From positions 1 through 64,000 of the forward strand of contig NZ_QFRJ01000015.1 in assembly GCF_003143775.1 (NCBI RefSeq): DNA of 64,000 nt. Direction: 5' to 3'. The notes beneath the pieces are model-generated. The model made no database searches and was not told the DNA's origin. It saw only the letters and a list, made by a program, of their open reading frames with translations. The first letter of the stretch is position 1; every line of letters starts with the position of its first letter. Source of the stretch: Brumimicrobium oceani. GTDB taxonomy: Bacteria; Bacteroidota; Bacteroidia; Flavobacteriales_D; Crocinitomicaceae. The translations under genes were made by a program, and so were the position numbers. Shown here in pieces: positions 1 to 9,771 of this stretch.

Positions 1-108
1 TGTCTATTGCAGCAGGGTCCACCTCTTACCATTCCGAACAGAGAAGTTAAGACTGCTTGCGCTGATGGTACTGCCCTTTTAAGGGTGGGAGAGTAAGACG
101 ACGCCACT
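1..108 (+). rRNA. rrf: 5S ribosomal RNA, 5' end cut by the window edge
   Basis: The sequence reads as a Bacteroidota 5S rRNA lacking only its first few nucleotides. Recognisable blocks are CCATTCCGAACAGAGAAGTTAAG-type loop sequence near 31-50 and the closing GAGAGTAAGACGACGCCA near 90-106. It would be the last gene of an rRNA operon lying to the left. The exact 3' end is approximate. Confidence 0.95.
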
Positions 109-115
109 TTTTAAA

Positions 116-145
116 AACCTCATACAGAAATGTATGAGGTTTTTT
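116..145 (+). terminator. Terminator of the rRNA operon
   Basis: A 9-bp perfect stem (118-126 with 131-139) has a GAAA loop and is followed by six T (140-145). It lies directly after the 5S rRNA. Confidence 0.85.
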
Positions 146-178
146 GCGTTTATTGAGATTTGTTTGTTTATTTACGTT

Positions 179-282
179 GATGGCACTGTCCGTCAGCCGA
201 CGGATAGGGTTGACTTTCTATTGACGGAAGAGTAAGACGACGCCATTTTTTAAAATCTCATACAACAATGTGTGAGGTTTTT
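179..282 (+). repeat. Degenerate duplicate of the 5S 3' end plus its terminator
   Basis: The block repeats the end of the 5S gene and its terminator. GATGGCACTG (179-188) corresponds to GATGGTACTG of 5S, and AGAGTAAGACGACGCCA (about 230-245) is identical to the 5S tail. A second hairpin (257-264 with 269-276) with a T-run follows, resembling the hairpin at 116-145. The middle (about 190-225) differs from 5S. It cannot encode a whole 5S molecule, so I read it as a remnant of unequal recombination in the rRNA operon end. Confidence 0.75.
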
Positions 283-587
283 GTTATTGAGATTTTATTT
301 GTAGTGAGATTGTTTCTCAGTGGATTGATGGACGAGGCTACTCTTTGCAGAGATGGATCGTCACGTTGCCTCTTGAAATGCTCAGTATTGTTTTGAAGCG
401 TAAGATGGCTGCAGATGCTTGTTTTTTTCTTTGGTCTTAATGGTTCTTGTTGTGAAGTAAATGAAGGGTTAGATGGTCATACTTCTACAAAACAAAGAAA
501 TTTTGATTGTTGATGTTGAATTGTCAGTGGTTAAAGTATTTTGCACCTCTGAATTCCTTGGGTTTCTTCTTTATTTAGCTTAATTAT
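283..587. other. Intergenic stretch without recognised gene
   Basis: No convincing open frame or RNA was seen. TATTTTGCAC near 538 resembles a Bacteroidota -7 region and may belong to the promoter of the permease that follows, but no clear -33 box accompanies it. Confidence 0.4.
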
Positions 588-1481
588 GTGATTAATATGA
601 CAAAAAAAACTGGTCTTTTGTATGTGGGTTTTGGTTCCCTTAGTTATGGAATTCTTGCTACAGTAGTTAAGTATGCCAATGGTGAGGGGGCTTCAACTGC
701 CTTATTAACTTTCTCTCAATATCTTTTTGCAACAGTATTTCTAACGATTCTGGCTTGGCGCATAAGTAAATCTGAAAAAGTTCTGTCTAAGTATAGCATG
801 CCTTCGAAAGTACTTAAACTTAAAATTATGCTTTTTGGTACAACGCTCGGTTTTTCTAGTTGCTTTTATTATCTCACCATACAATATGTTCCGGTTTCTG
901 TGGGGATTATACTTCTCATGCAATCTATTTGGATGGGTGTTTTAGTCGATCTTATTTCCACTCGAGGTGCAAATGTTAGGTTGAAAATTTTAGGAGCCTT
1001 AACTGCAATTACAGGAACTCTATTAGCTGCGAATGTTTTTGAAAGTTCTATTTCTCCTCATCCACTTGGTTTAGTTTTTGGTTTGTTGGCAGCCCTGAGT
1101 TTTACTTCATTTATGTACTTTTCAAACAGCCTCGGTCATCAAACGCATGTTATTATTAAAAGTAAATATCTTGTTTACGGTGGTTTTATAGTGGTATTAA
1201 TATTTTGGAATATTTCTATTTTTGAATCATTTGATTTTTCCGATTTATTGAAGTATGGTTTGTTCTTAGCTATTTTTGGTTCAATGATTCCCCCAATATT
1301 TTTCGCACAGGGAATGCCAGCAATAGGAACTGGATTAGGGAGTATAGTTTCAAGTATAGAAATACCATTTTCAGTTCTAAGTGCAGCTGTTATATTGGGT
1401 GAGGATGTTTCTTCTATTCAATGGCTCGGTATTGTGGTTATTCTTTGTGCTGTGGTCTTGATTAATTTTAAGAAGATCTAA
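588..1481 (+). CDS. DMT-superfamily (EamA-type) permease
   Basis: This is a 297-residue, very hydrophobic protein with about ten predicted membrane segments spread over the whole length. It has the two-fold internal repeat typical of EamA/RhaT-type drug/metabolite transporters: a Gly-rich first segment (LLYVGFGSLSYGILATVVKY) and a second half with GMPAIGTGLGSIVSSIEIPF. Such proteins export or exchange small metabolites across the inner membrane; the substrate cannot be told from sequence. The start may be codon 1 or Met4 (597), which begins MTKKTG. It is a single gene with no obvious operon partner; the next frame begins 78 bp downstream. Family call is firm, function open. Confidence 0.85.
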   Translation: MINMTKKTGLLYVGFGSLSYGILATVVKYANGEGASTALLTFSQYLFATVFLTILAWRISKSEKVLSKYSMPSKVLKLKIMLFGTTLGFSSCFYYLTIQYVPVSVGIILLMQSIWMGVLVDLISTRGANVRLKILGALTAITGTLLAANVFESSISPHPLGLVFGLLAALSFTSFMYFSNSLGHQTHVIIKSKYLVYGGFIVVLIFWNISIFESFDFSDLLKYGLFLAIFGSMIPPIFFAQGMPAIGTGLGSIVSSIEIPFSVLSAAVILGEDVSSIQWLGIVVILCAVVLINFKKI

Positions 1482-1559
1482 ATTTCTTATTATTTAGTTG
1501 TTCTCCAAACAAAAGGTCTATTGGTATTGTTAAACTGCTAACATTAAAATCGCGAACAA

Positions 1560-1982
1560 ATGCTTTACCTCACATCATTTAAAGATAAAGAAGTCGATAA
1601 GGAAATAAATCAAGCTGTTGGTAAACCTTTTAACATTAAAGATATTATCTTTAAAAAAGTGGGTGTCATTGGTTCCTCTAGAATGGAGGTAATAGAGTAC
1701 AGTAAATTATTTGTTTCTGCCATGAATAAAAGCAAACAAGCTGTACAAGCAAATATTGGTTTGCGACCCAACGGAATTGTCGTTGTTCTTAATATTCGAT
1801 TAAGCGATTATACTTGGGTTATTCCTTACCATTACCTTTCTATTTTTAAAACTGATCTTCTAGTCATTCATAGTCAAGGGGAATTTCTGAAACTTAAAAT
1901 TAACGAAGATCAAAATAAAAAGTTTATCGATAAAATTCTTAAACTTAAAAATGAACAGGTGGGCGGAGATTATTATGGTTAA
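1560..1982 (+). CDS. Hypothetical protein, 140 aa
   Basis: The family is not recognised. The product is a soluble-looking, lysine-rich protein with no signal peptide and no clear membrane segment. Beta-strand-rich stretches in the middle (IVVVLNIRLSDYTWVIPYHY) and the end (LLVIHSQGEFLKLKI) would suit a PH-like or similar small beta fold, but this is only an impression. It sits between the permease and the giant secreted protein, with an independent start 78 bp after the permease stop. Codon use looks like that of its neighbours, so it is probably a real gene. Confidence 0.6.
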   Translation: MLYLTSFKDKEVDKEINQAVGKPFNIKDIIFKKVGVIGSSRMEVIEYSKLFVSAMNKSKQAVQANIGLRPNGIVVVLNIRLSDYTWVIPYHYLSIFKTDLLVIHSQGEFLKLKINEDQNKKFIDKILKLKNEQVGGDYYG

Positions 1983-2060
1983 AATCATATTTATTTTTCT
2001 CTTGCATCTATTAATTTCTTAATTTAGCGATAACACTTCTTATTAATTAGATACTTTGGA

Positions 2061-5000
2061 ATGAAGCTTAACTTAATAACCTTTAAAATTTTCTTATTTA
2101 CTGTCGTATTTCTATCGAATACTTGCCTTCACGCAAATGAAGATTTGTTTTCCATCGAGGGTGGCTACATAAGTAATGAAATGACAGATGAGAAAGCTTC
2201 TTCTGAATACATTTTAAACTCAAATCAAAATTTCCCGGATGATGCTGCTATCACCGCGATAGGGGCTATTAATTTAGATTCTTGCTTGGTTTCGGAGGAC
2301 ATTACAGTTGATCTTTTAAATAATGGTACAACTAATCTGACCAGTTGTTGGATTCATTTTGAAGCGAATGGAGTTTTAATTCAGAGTTTATATTGGACAG
2401 GAAGTTTGATTCCTGGTGAAACATTAAACAATGTGTTTATCTCCACCTTCAATGATTTTTATCCTACAGTTGATATTACAGTTTGGTCAGAACTACCTAA
2501 TGGAACCGTAGATATGAATACTTCAAATGATAGTTTAAATGTTCATCTTTTTCCAAATAAGTTAAAAGGAACTTATACAGTAGGTGGTGCAAATCCAAAT
2601 TTTAATTCTTTAAGTGACGCGTTTAATCAACTTGATACTTCTGGGGTATGTGGAGATGTCATTCTAAATATCCGCAATGGACTATATTATGAAACGATTT
2701 CTATCGATAGCATTTTGGCCAGTAATATGAATTATAGGGTTACTGTTCAATCTGAGAGTCAAAATCCTCAAATGGTTACCATAGATTCTGTTGATATTGT
2801 TTGCAGTAGCACACATAATGTGGAATTTAATAACTTGACTTTTAAAAATGGCAGCATTGATTTTACAGAAGGTTCCAAGAATTTAATATTCGATCAAAAT
2901 GTATTTGATTCTGCTTTTGTAAACATCTATAATGCCACGGATAATCTTTTTTCAGACAGTGTCATGATAAGCAATAATATTTTTAATGGTGGTTCGATAA
3001 AAGCGCATTCATTACAAGGAGTGAATGCTGTTTCAAATCATTTTATGGTTAAAGGAAATGAGTTTTATGATTCCTATGGTATAAGTGTAGAAATTAACAA
3101 TTACAAAAACATAGAAATTTCGCATAACCGTTTGCAAAGTCACAGTGCTTTTTCACCTGTTGCTATTTCTGTTTTTTATCAAAGTGATTCACTTTCTATT
3201 GACAATAACATTATTACGAAGTCTACTGCTGGGCATACTATGGTTATAGAATCTGCAGTAGTCAATGATGATGTTGCGGTGAAAATTTTCAATAATTCAA
3301 TTCATCAAATTGTACACAACGTTAATTACTTGAATAGTTCTATTGACATAAGCAACTTGCAAAAATTGGAATTTATGCATAATACCGTTTTTCTATCAAC
3401 TGTTAATAATAGTCCTAATTCTCAGGCACTATTGCTTCTTTCTGGAGTTGATAGTGCTTTTATTAAAAACAACATGCTTATTAATGATGGTGAAAAATTG
3501 ATTTATAAATTGAATAACAATATCCATTTTGATTGTGACTTCAATAACTACTGGAATGATCACAATTTTGCCACAGTAACCTATGGTGGTTCAACCCTAT
3601 GGACAGCAACTTTAGCTGAATTTTCTTTAATCTATTCAATAGATAATAATTCTACTTTTATTAAACCTTATTTTGCGTCGTCAGATTTCTTGTATCCCAT
3701 GAATGCCCTTAGTATGGATAATCTGGGAACACCTATCAGTTATATCGATACAGACATCCTTAATTCTTCTCGCGATCTGAATACACCAGACGTGGGGGCC
3801 TATGAATTCTTTCAATTACAACATGATATTGCATTAGAAAATCCTTCATGGATAGACACCGCAATTTGCGCTGGAGGAAGTGTGAATTTAATTTTCGATG
3901 CATTCAATAATGGGAGCGAGCAAATAGATAGTTTTACAGTTTATGTTGACATTGAGAATCAGGCTTTGGATACAATTATTGTTTATCAAAACATAGCGCC
4001 ACAACAAACGATTTCTTTCAACCTAGGAAGTTATACATTTACTAATCTCATTACTGATGTTAATATTTCAATTGCCTTACCTAATGGATATTATGATTCA
4101 ATACCTATGAATAATAATTTTAGTGGTCGCTTTCACACCAAACTTGATGGAATTTACACGGTCGGTGATACGACTGCTGATTTTGTATCCATTAACGATG
4201 CACTAATTAGTTTGAACAGAGGTATTTGTGGACCGGTAACTTTTAAATTGAAGGATGGAACGCATACTGATTGGGGAAATATTGGACCTGTTGAGGGAAA
4301 TTCACCTACTAACTCTATTACATTCGAATCTGAATCTTTAAACTCCAGCCTGGTAATTGCAAACCATACAAGCTCAAGTAATTTGATCACTTTCCGAAAT
4401 GTTGAAAGTCTTTCTCTTAGACACATTTCGTTTAACACTCGAATTAACTTAGATTCTGTGAATTTAGTGAGTGTCGATACCTGTGAATTTAATGGAGGTG
4501 GAATTTATGGTTCTATAAATCCTAATTTTGTGGATAGTTTATCGGTCATAGGATCTAGCTTTAATAACTCGGCAATTGATTTTTGGAGTGATGTAAACAA
4601 CGTAAAGATTTTAAAAAACTCATTCAGTGGAACATCTAAAATTTCTTTTGCTGCTTTTAACACCGCTTCGCCCCATCCTACAAACATTCTAATCAGTGAA
4701 AATGAATTAGACATAAACAATTCAAACCCTTCTATACATGCAAATATTTACATGCAATCGTGTGAAAATTTTGAAATCAGTAACAATAAACTGTCAGGAA
4801 ATGTCCGTTCCATCAGAATTAAAGCTTGTGATATCGGAGTTAACAACGTAATAAAAAACAATTTCATTAGCTCTTCTTACCTTCCTTTTGAATTGTCTGC
4901 GAGTAATGGCTTGAAAATCTATAACAATTCCATTTATTCAAATTCGATATCAATGGAATACAATACGAATGTTGAATTTAAGAATAACATTTTTCAAAAA

Positions 5001-6551
5001 ATTGGTTCGAGTGGTGTGTTTTTCTATTTTTCTAATATTGGAATTCAAGAATTTGACTCTGATAATAACCTGTTCTTTGGCGATACATCCATGTTTAGTA
5101 ATAGCCTAACTTACAGTAGTTGGAAATCTCAACACAATAAAGATCTGAATTCTTATTATGGTAATCCAATTTATACCAGTACAACAGACTTGCATAGCAA
5201 TTCTTTTTTAGCGGATAGCAACGGAATGGTTCTGCCTGAAGTAAATTTAGATATAGATGGACAAGCACGAAATATAACACATCCTGATATTGGCGCTGAT
5301 GAATTTGATACTGATTGGTCTACAATTTTTGACCTATCCGCAGACAGTTTGCTTAATCCGAGCAATTATAATTGCACAGATAATGACTCAATTTTATTTG
5401 TCTTTTCAAATAATTATACGGACACTGTTACAAGTGCCATTATAACTTGGAGTGTAAACGGTGTGCTTCCAAATATTTATAATTGGAATGATGTACTCGC
5501 ACCAGGACTAAGTGATACTGTTTTTCTAGGATTAGGAAATTTTGTTCCGAATACGGACTACTTAATTACTATTAATATTTCTGAGCCCAATGGAATTGAG
5601 GATGCTTATTTTGTCAATAACACCATAGCTATATCTTATAAGGGCTACGTACAACCTGAAATTAGTTTAGCTCAAAATTTTATTTGTGATGGAGATGAGC
5701 TAACGTTGTCTTCAACCTTCTCAGACTCAACCTATAGCTATGCATGGTCAAGTGGCGCTATAAATGATTCCATAATTATAAATACCGGAGGAACATACTG
5801 GTTAGAAACCATTAATTCGTTTGGATGTATGGAGAGTGATACAGTAGTAATTACTGGATACCCAACACCATCAACTGTTTCAATTTTGGCCTCTGATACT
5901 GTTTTTTGTAGTGATGATTTTGTTACCCTAACTGCGGATCCTATTATTGCAGGTAATATTCATACATGGAATTGGAACTGGCCTGGTGGAAACCCAACGA
6001 GTATAACCGTGAATGATGATGCCGAAGTTATTCTCACCACTGAGGATCAGAACGGATGCTTACAGTTTGATACCATCCAAGTGTCTATGGTTCAGGTACC
6101 ATATACTAATATTTGGAGAAGTGGCGTAAACATTTATTGTGATAATGTCCCGTCTGGTTCTACATTTCAATGGTATTTAAACGGAGCTTTAATTCCGGGG
6201 GCAATAGGTCAATTTTATACTCCAGTTGTTAATGGAGTATATGCGCTCGAAGTAACCAACGGAATCTGTTCGTTTACAACAAATGATCATTACTACTACA
6301 CTTTAGGTTCGACGGATTTAGAAATCAATGAAATTTCATTAGCACCTAACCCTGCAACTACTGAAATCAGAATCTATAATTTATTTTCAAAATACAGTTA
6401 TGCGATTTATGATGCAACAGGAAGAGTGCTTATAGAAAGAAAGGACATTTTAAACACTACAATTCCACTTGCCGATTTATCGAAAGGTGTTTATGTAATT
6501 GAATTAATGGTAAATGATCAATTGGTCATTAAGAGCTTTGTGAAGAAGTGA
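2061..6551 (+). CDS. Giant secreted beta-helix/CARDB protein with T9SS sorting domain
   Basis: The 1496-residue protein begins with a signal peptide (hydrophobic residues about 5-25). Two architectural units repeat: a CARDB-like domain (about 70-165, 600-690 and again 1090-1190) followed by a long right-handed parallel beta-helix rich in NN.I/NS.. turns (about 170-590 and 690-1080). Shorter Ig/PKD-like domains follow near 1190-1400. The last roughly 70 residues (SLAPNPATTEIRIYN... to the terminal KSFVKK) form a type A T9SS C-terminal sorting domain. The protein should be exported by Sec, then moved through T9SS and anchored on or released from the cell surface. Beta-helix proteins of this kind are adhesins or polysaccharide-binding or cleaving proteins; no catalytic motif was identified. 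It ends 55 bp before the CRISPR array. Confidence 0.85.
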   Translation: MKLNLITFKIFLFTVVFLSNTCLHANEDLFSIEGGYISNEMTDEKASSEYILNSNQNFPDDAAITAIGAINLDSCLVSEDITVDLLNNGTTNLTSCWIHFEANGVLIQSLYWTGSLIPGETLNNVFISTFNDFYPTVDITVWSELPNGTVDMNTSNDSLNVHLFPNKLKGTYTVGGANPNFNSLSDAFNQLDTSGVCGDVILNIRNGLYYETISIDSILASNMNYRVTVQSESQNPQMVTIDSVDIVCSSTHNVEFNNLTFKNGSIDFTEGSKNLIFDQNVFDSAFVNIYNATDNLFSDSVMISNNIFNGGSIKAHSLQGVNAVSNHFMVKGNEFYDSYGISVEINNYKNIEISHNRLQSHSAFSPVAISVFYQSDSLSIDNNIITKSTAGHTMVIESAVVNDDVAVKIFNNSIHQIVHNVNYLNSSIDISNLQKLEFMHNTVFLSTVNNSPNSQALLLLSGVDSAFIKNNMLINDGEKLIYKLNNNIHFDCDFNNYWNDHNFATVTYGGSTLWTATLAEFSLIYSIDNNSTFIKPYFASSDFLYPMNALSMDNLGTPISYIDTDILNSSRDLNTPDVGAYEFFQLQHDIALENPSWIDTAICAGGSVNLIFDAFNNGSEQIDSFTVYVDIENQALDTIIVYQNIAPQQTISFNLGSYTFTNLITDVNISIALPNGYYDSIPMNNNFSGRFHTKLDGIYTVGDTTADFVSINDALISLNRGICGPVTFKLKDGTHTDWGNIGPVEGNSPTNSITFESESLNSSLVIANHTSSSNLITFRNVESLSLRHISFNTRINLDSVNLVSVDTCEFNGGGIYGSINPNFVDSLSVIGSSFNNSAIDFWSDVNNVKILKNSFSGTSKISFAAFNTASPHPTNILISENELDINNSNPSIHANIYMQSCENFEISNNKLSGNVRSIRIKACDIGVNNVIKNNFISSSYLPFELSASNGLKIYNNSIYSNSISMEYNTNVEFKNNIFQKIGSSGVFFYFSNIGIQEFDSDNNLFFGDTSMFSNSLTYSSWKSQHNKDLNSYYGNPIYTSTTDLHSNSFLADSNGMVLPEVNLDIDGQARNITHPDIGADEFDTDWSTIFDLSADSLLNPSNYNCTDNDSILFVFSNNYTDTVTSAIITWSVNGVLPNIYNWNDVLAPGLSDTVFLGLGNFVPNTDYLITINISEPNGIEDAYFVNNTIAISYKGYVQPEISLAQNFICDGDELTLSSTFSDSTYSYAWSSGAINDSIIINTGGTYWLETINSFGCMESDTVVITGYPTPSTVSILASDTVFCSDDFVTLTADPIIAGNIHTWNWNWPGGNPTSITVNDDAEVILTTEDQNGCLQFDTIQVSMVQVPYTNIWRSGVNIYCDNVPSGSTFQWYLNGALIPGAIGQFYTPVVNGVYALEVTNGICSFTTNDHYYYTLGSTDLEINEISLAPNPATTEIRIYNLFSKYSYAIYDATGRVLIERKDILNTTIPLADLSKGVYVIELMVNDQLVIKSFVKK

Positions 6552-6606
6552 GTGAAGAGGTAGATACATGATAATTATTGATTTGAAATTGATTTTCCCC
6601 AAGCAG

Positions 6607-6658
6607 GTTGTGAAAATATTTTAAATTGATACTTTTATGTGATGATTCGATTCACAGT
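6607..6658 (+). repeat. Degenerate terminal CRISPR repeat
   Basis: This copy has five substitutions in repeat positions 9-16 and a 5-nt duplication (GATTC) near its 3' end, giving 52 nt. Positions 1-8 and 17-40 are intact. The damaged part is the tracrRNA-pairing half, while the promoter-like boxes and their spacing are kept. Being degenerate, it most likely marks the old, leader-distal end of the array. Confidence 0.85.
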
Positions 6659-6687
6659 GGTTTACTTGCTTGCCCTGCTACTTGTAC

Positions 6688-6718
6688 GTTGTGAATTGAA
6701 TTCAAATTGATACTTTTA
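6688..6718 (+). promoter_or_regulatory. Promoter-like boxes inside every CRISPR repeat (example: repeat 2)
   Basis: Within each repeat, GTTG (positions 1-4) and TACTTTTA (positions 24-31) are separated by 19 nt. This resembles the Bacteroidota promoter TTTG-N19-TAnnTTTG with one mismatch in each box, and the spacing equals that of the tracrRNA promoter at 16580-16610. Transcription would start near repeat position 36, about 10 nt before the spacer. Type II-C arrays of Neisseria and Campylobacter are known to use repeat-embedded promoters; applying this here is inference. Confidence 0.55.
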
Positions 6719-9700
6719 TGTGATGATTCACAGTCATCTGAGTAAACCATCACGCCCTCGCCTAGTTGTGAATTGAATTCAAATTGATACTTTTATGTGA
6801 TGATTCACAGTAATCATCTCTTTCCTTATCAATTTCCTCCTGTTGTGAATTGAATTCAAATTGATACTTTTATGTGATGATTCACAGTTAATAATTTAGG
6901 AACCTCAATGAGTTCTAAGTTGTGAATTGAATTCAAATTGATACTTTTATGTGATGATTCACAGTGGGAACTCCCGACATGTTCGCAGATATTAAGTTGT
7001 GAATTGAATTCAAATTGATACTTTTATGTGATGATTCACAGTTCAGGCAACGTAATTGTTGCCGTATCTGCCGTTGTGAATTGAATTCAAATTGATACTT
7101 TTATGTGATGATTCACAGTTTACAATCTACACCTACATCTGTCTGAATAGTTGTGAATTGAATTCAAATTGATACTTTTATGTGATGATTCACAGTGGAC
7201 GAGAGTAGGCGATCTGACAATCGTATGTTGTGAATTGAATTCAAATTGATACTTTTATGTGATGATTCACAGTTGATTTGACTTCGGGATTATTGTTTTT
7301 CTTGTTGTGAATTGAATTCAAATTGATACTTTTATGTGATGATTCACAGTGTTGAATTGGTTACGGTTGACGATATGCAGGTTGTGAATTGAATTCAAAT
7401 TGATACTTTTATGTGATGATTCACAGTGATAAAAGACTTTTTCTATTCACTACCAAAGTTGTGAATTGAATTCAAATTGATACTTTTATGTGATGATTCA
7501 CAGTTCACGTGGAACTAATAAACCTTTTTTATAAGTTGTGAATTGAATTCAAATTGATACTTTTATGTGATGATTCACAGTCTAAACGAGTGTTGTCTCT
7601 TTCAAATTCCTGTTGTGAATTGAATTCAAATTGATACTTTTATGTGATGATTCACAGTCCTATCAGGTTCTTGTATAGCGAGCCGTCAGTTGTGAATTGA
7701 ATTCAAATTGATACTTTTATGTGATGATTCACAGTAAAAGTTAAATCTATAAGAATAGGCTATGGGTTGTGAATTGAATTCAAATTGATACTTTTATGTG
7801 ATGATTCACAGTTCTGCTAATTCGGAAATACTCATGTTTCGCGTTGTGAATTGAATTCAAATTGATACTTTTATGTGATGATTCACAGTAGTCTTTCTCA
7901 AAAACCTCTTCAAGTTCCTGTTGTGAATTGAATTCAAATTGATACTTTTATGTGATGATTCACAGTTTTTGCTTTTCCTGTGCGACCCGTGTTTTTGTTG
8001 TGAATTGAATTCAAATTGATACTTTTATGTGATGATTCACAGTTCTACAATAACTTTCAACTTCACTAGTTGGGTTGTGAATTGAATTCAAATTGATACT
8101 TTTATGTGATGATTCACAGTAAGACAACAAATTTAGCAAAAACACTTTTTGTTGTGAATTGAATTCAAATTGATACTTTTATGTGATGATTCACAGTAAC
8201 GGAATCAAAATAATATACCAAACATGAGTTGTGAATTGAATTCAAATTGATACTTTTATGTGATGATTCACAGTATAAATCTTATTTCTTAAATCCTTTA
8301 AAAGTTGTGAATTGAATTCAAATTGATACTTTTATGTGATGATTCACAGTGATGTTAGATGTGGATTCATTCACTTTGGTGTTGTGAATTGAATTCAAAT
8401 TGATACTTTTATGTGATGATTCACAGTATAGTAATTTTTCGGAAGGACTTAACTCCTGTTGTGAATTGAATTCAAATTGATACTTTTATGTGATGATTCA
8501 CAGAATCAAAACAATACTTTCCTTCATTGGAAGTGTTGTGAATTGAATTCAAATTGATACTTTTATGTGATGATTCACAGATTAGACTTCTCTATTTTGC
8601 CTATTGGAGTTGTTGTGAATTGAATTCAAATTGATACTTTTATGTGATGATTCACAGAGAGCTTGTCAAAATTGGATTTGGTGGAATTGTTGTGAATTGA
8701 ATTCAAATTGATACTTTTATGTGATGATTCACAGAAAAAGAAGAAGTTTCCGTGAGAAGATACCTGTTGTGAATTGAATTCAAATTGATACTTTTATGTG
8801 ATGATTCACAGATCAGACTTTCGCCAAAAAACCATACCGAAAGTTGTGAATTGAATTCAAATTGATACTTTTATGTGATGATTCACAGAATTCCCAGTTG
8901 AACTCACAAACCAAATATCGTTGTGAATTGAATTCAAATTGATACTTTTATGTGATGATTCACAGACGACCTTCAGCATTTATCTTCTATTATAGCGTTG
9001 TGAATTGAATTCAAATTGATACTTTTATGTGATGATTCACAGATGGTATAATGTGAGTATAAAAATACCTAATGTTGTGAATTGAATTCAAATTGATACT
9101 TTTATGTGATGATTCACAGAATCTATCACGGTTATTCGTTACCTTCTCTTGTTGTGAATTGAATTCAAATTGATACTTTTATGTGATGATTCACAGAAGC
9201 TATAATAATTTATTGCCCACTATGTGGGTTGTGAATTGAATTCAAATTGATACTTTTATGTGATGATTCACAGAGTAACAATAAAGCGGTCATTCTTAAT
9301 GATGGTTGTGAATTGAATTCAAATTGATACTTTTATGTGATGATTCACAGATAACCAAAATACCAGCACTCCCATTTTTTGTTGTGAATTGAATTCAAAT
9401 TGATACTTTTATGTGATGATTCACAGATGTTTGGCGTTCCGCAAATTCTTTCTTTGGGTTGTGAATTGAATTCAAATTGATACTTTTATGTGATGATTCA
9501 CAGATATCCTAATAGTAGAATGCACCGGCTTAAGGTTGTGAATTGAATTCAAATTGATACTTTTATGTGATGATTCACAGATGGAATGGTTCAAACGATT
9601 TATAACAGACTGTTGTGAATTGAATTCAAATTGATACTTTTATGTGATGATTCACAGAACGTTTCAACGCTACCAAGTCATCATAAGTGTTGTGAATTGA

Positions 9701-9734
9701 ATTCAAATTGATACTTTTATGTGATGATTCACAG

Positions 9735-9771
9735 AAGACCGCTCTGAAAAGGGTGGTCTTTCTGCGTTTTA
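9735..9771 (+). terminator. Terminator abutting the last CRISPR repeat
   Basis: AAGACCGCTC (9735-9744) pairs with GGGTGGTCTT around the loop TGAAAA, giving a 10-bp stem with two G-T pairs, followed by TCTGCGTTTT. It would end crRNA transcription on the plus strand immediately after the last repeat and keep array transcripts out of cas1. Confidence 0.75.

Larger units (their letters stand above)
6607..9735 (+). CRISPR. Type II-C CRISPR array: 41 repeats of 47 nt, 40 spacers
   Basis: Repeats start GTTGTGAATTGAATTC and end GATGATTCACAG plus one variable base. Starts fall every 77 nt (6688, 6765, 6842 ... 9612, 9689). Spacers are 30 nt, with three of 29 nt (6659-6687, 8275-8303, 9352-9380). The first repeat (6607-6658) is degenerate. 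All other repeats are identical by eye except the final base, which is T in repeats 1-24 (to 8427) and A in repeats 25-41 (from 8458). The crRNA strand is plus, because the 5' half of the repeat is complementary to the tracrRNA anti-repeat at 16615-16637. No spacer was seen to be duplicated. The array is followed by a terminator and cas1. Confidence 0.99.

Noticed and set aside
8427-8504. Treating the variable last base (T or A) as the first base of the spacer
   Set aside because: A spacer-derived base would vary from spacer to spacer; it is constant in two contiguous blocks, so it belongs to the copied repeat.
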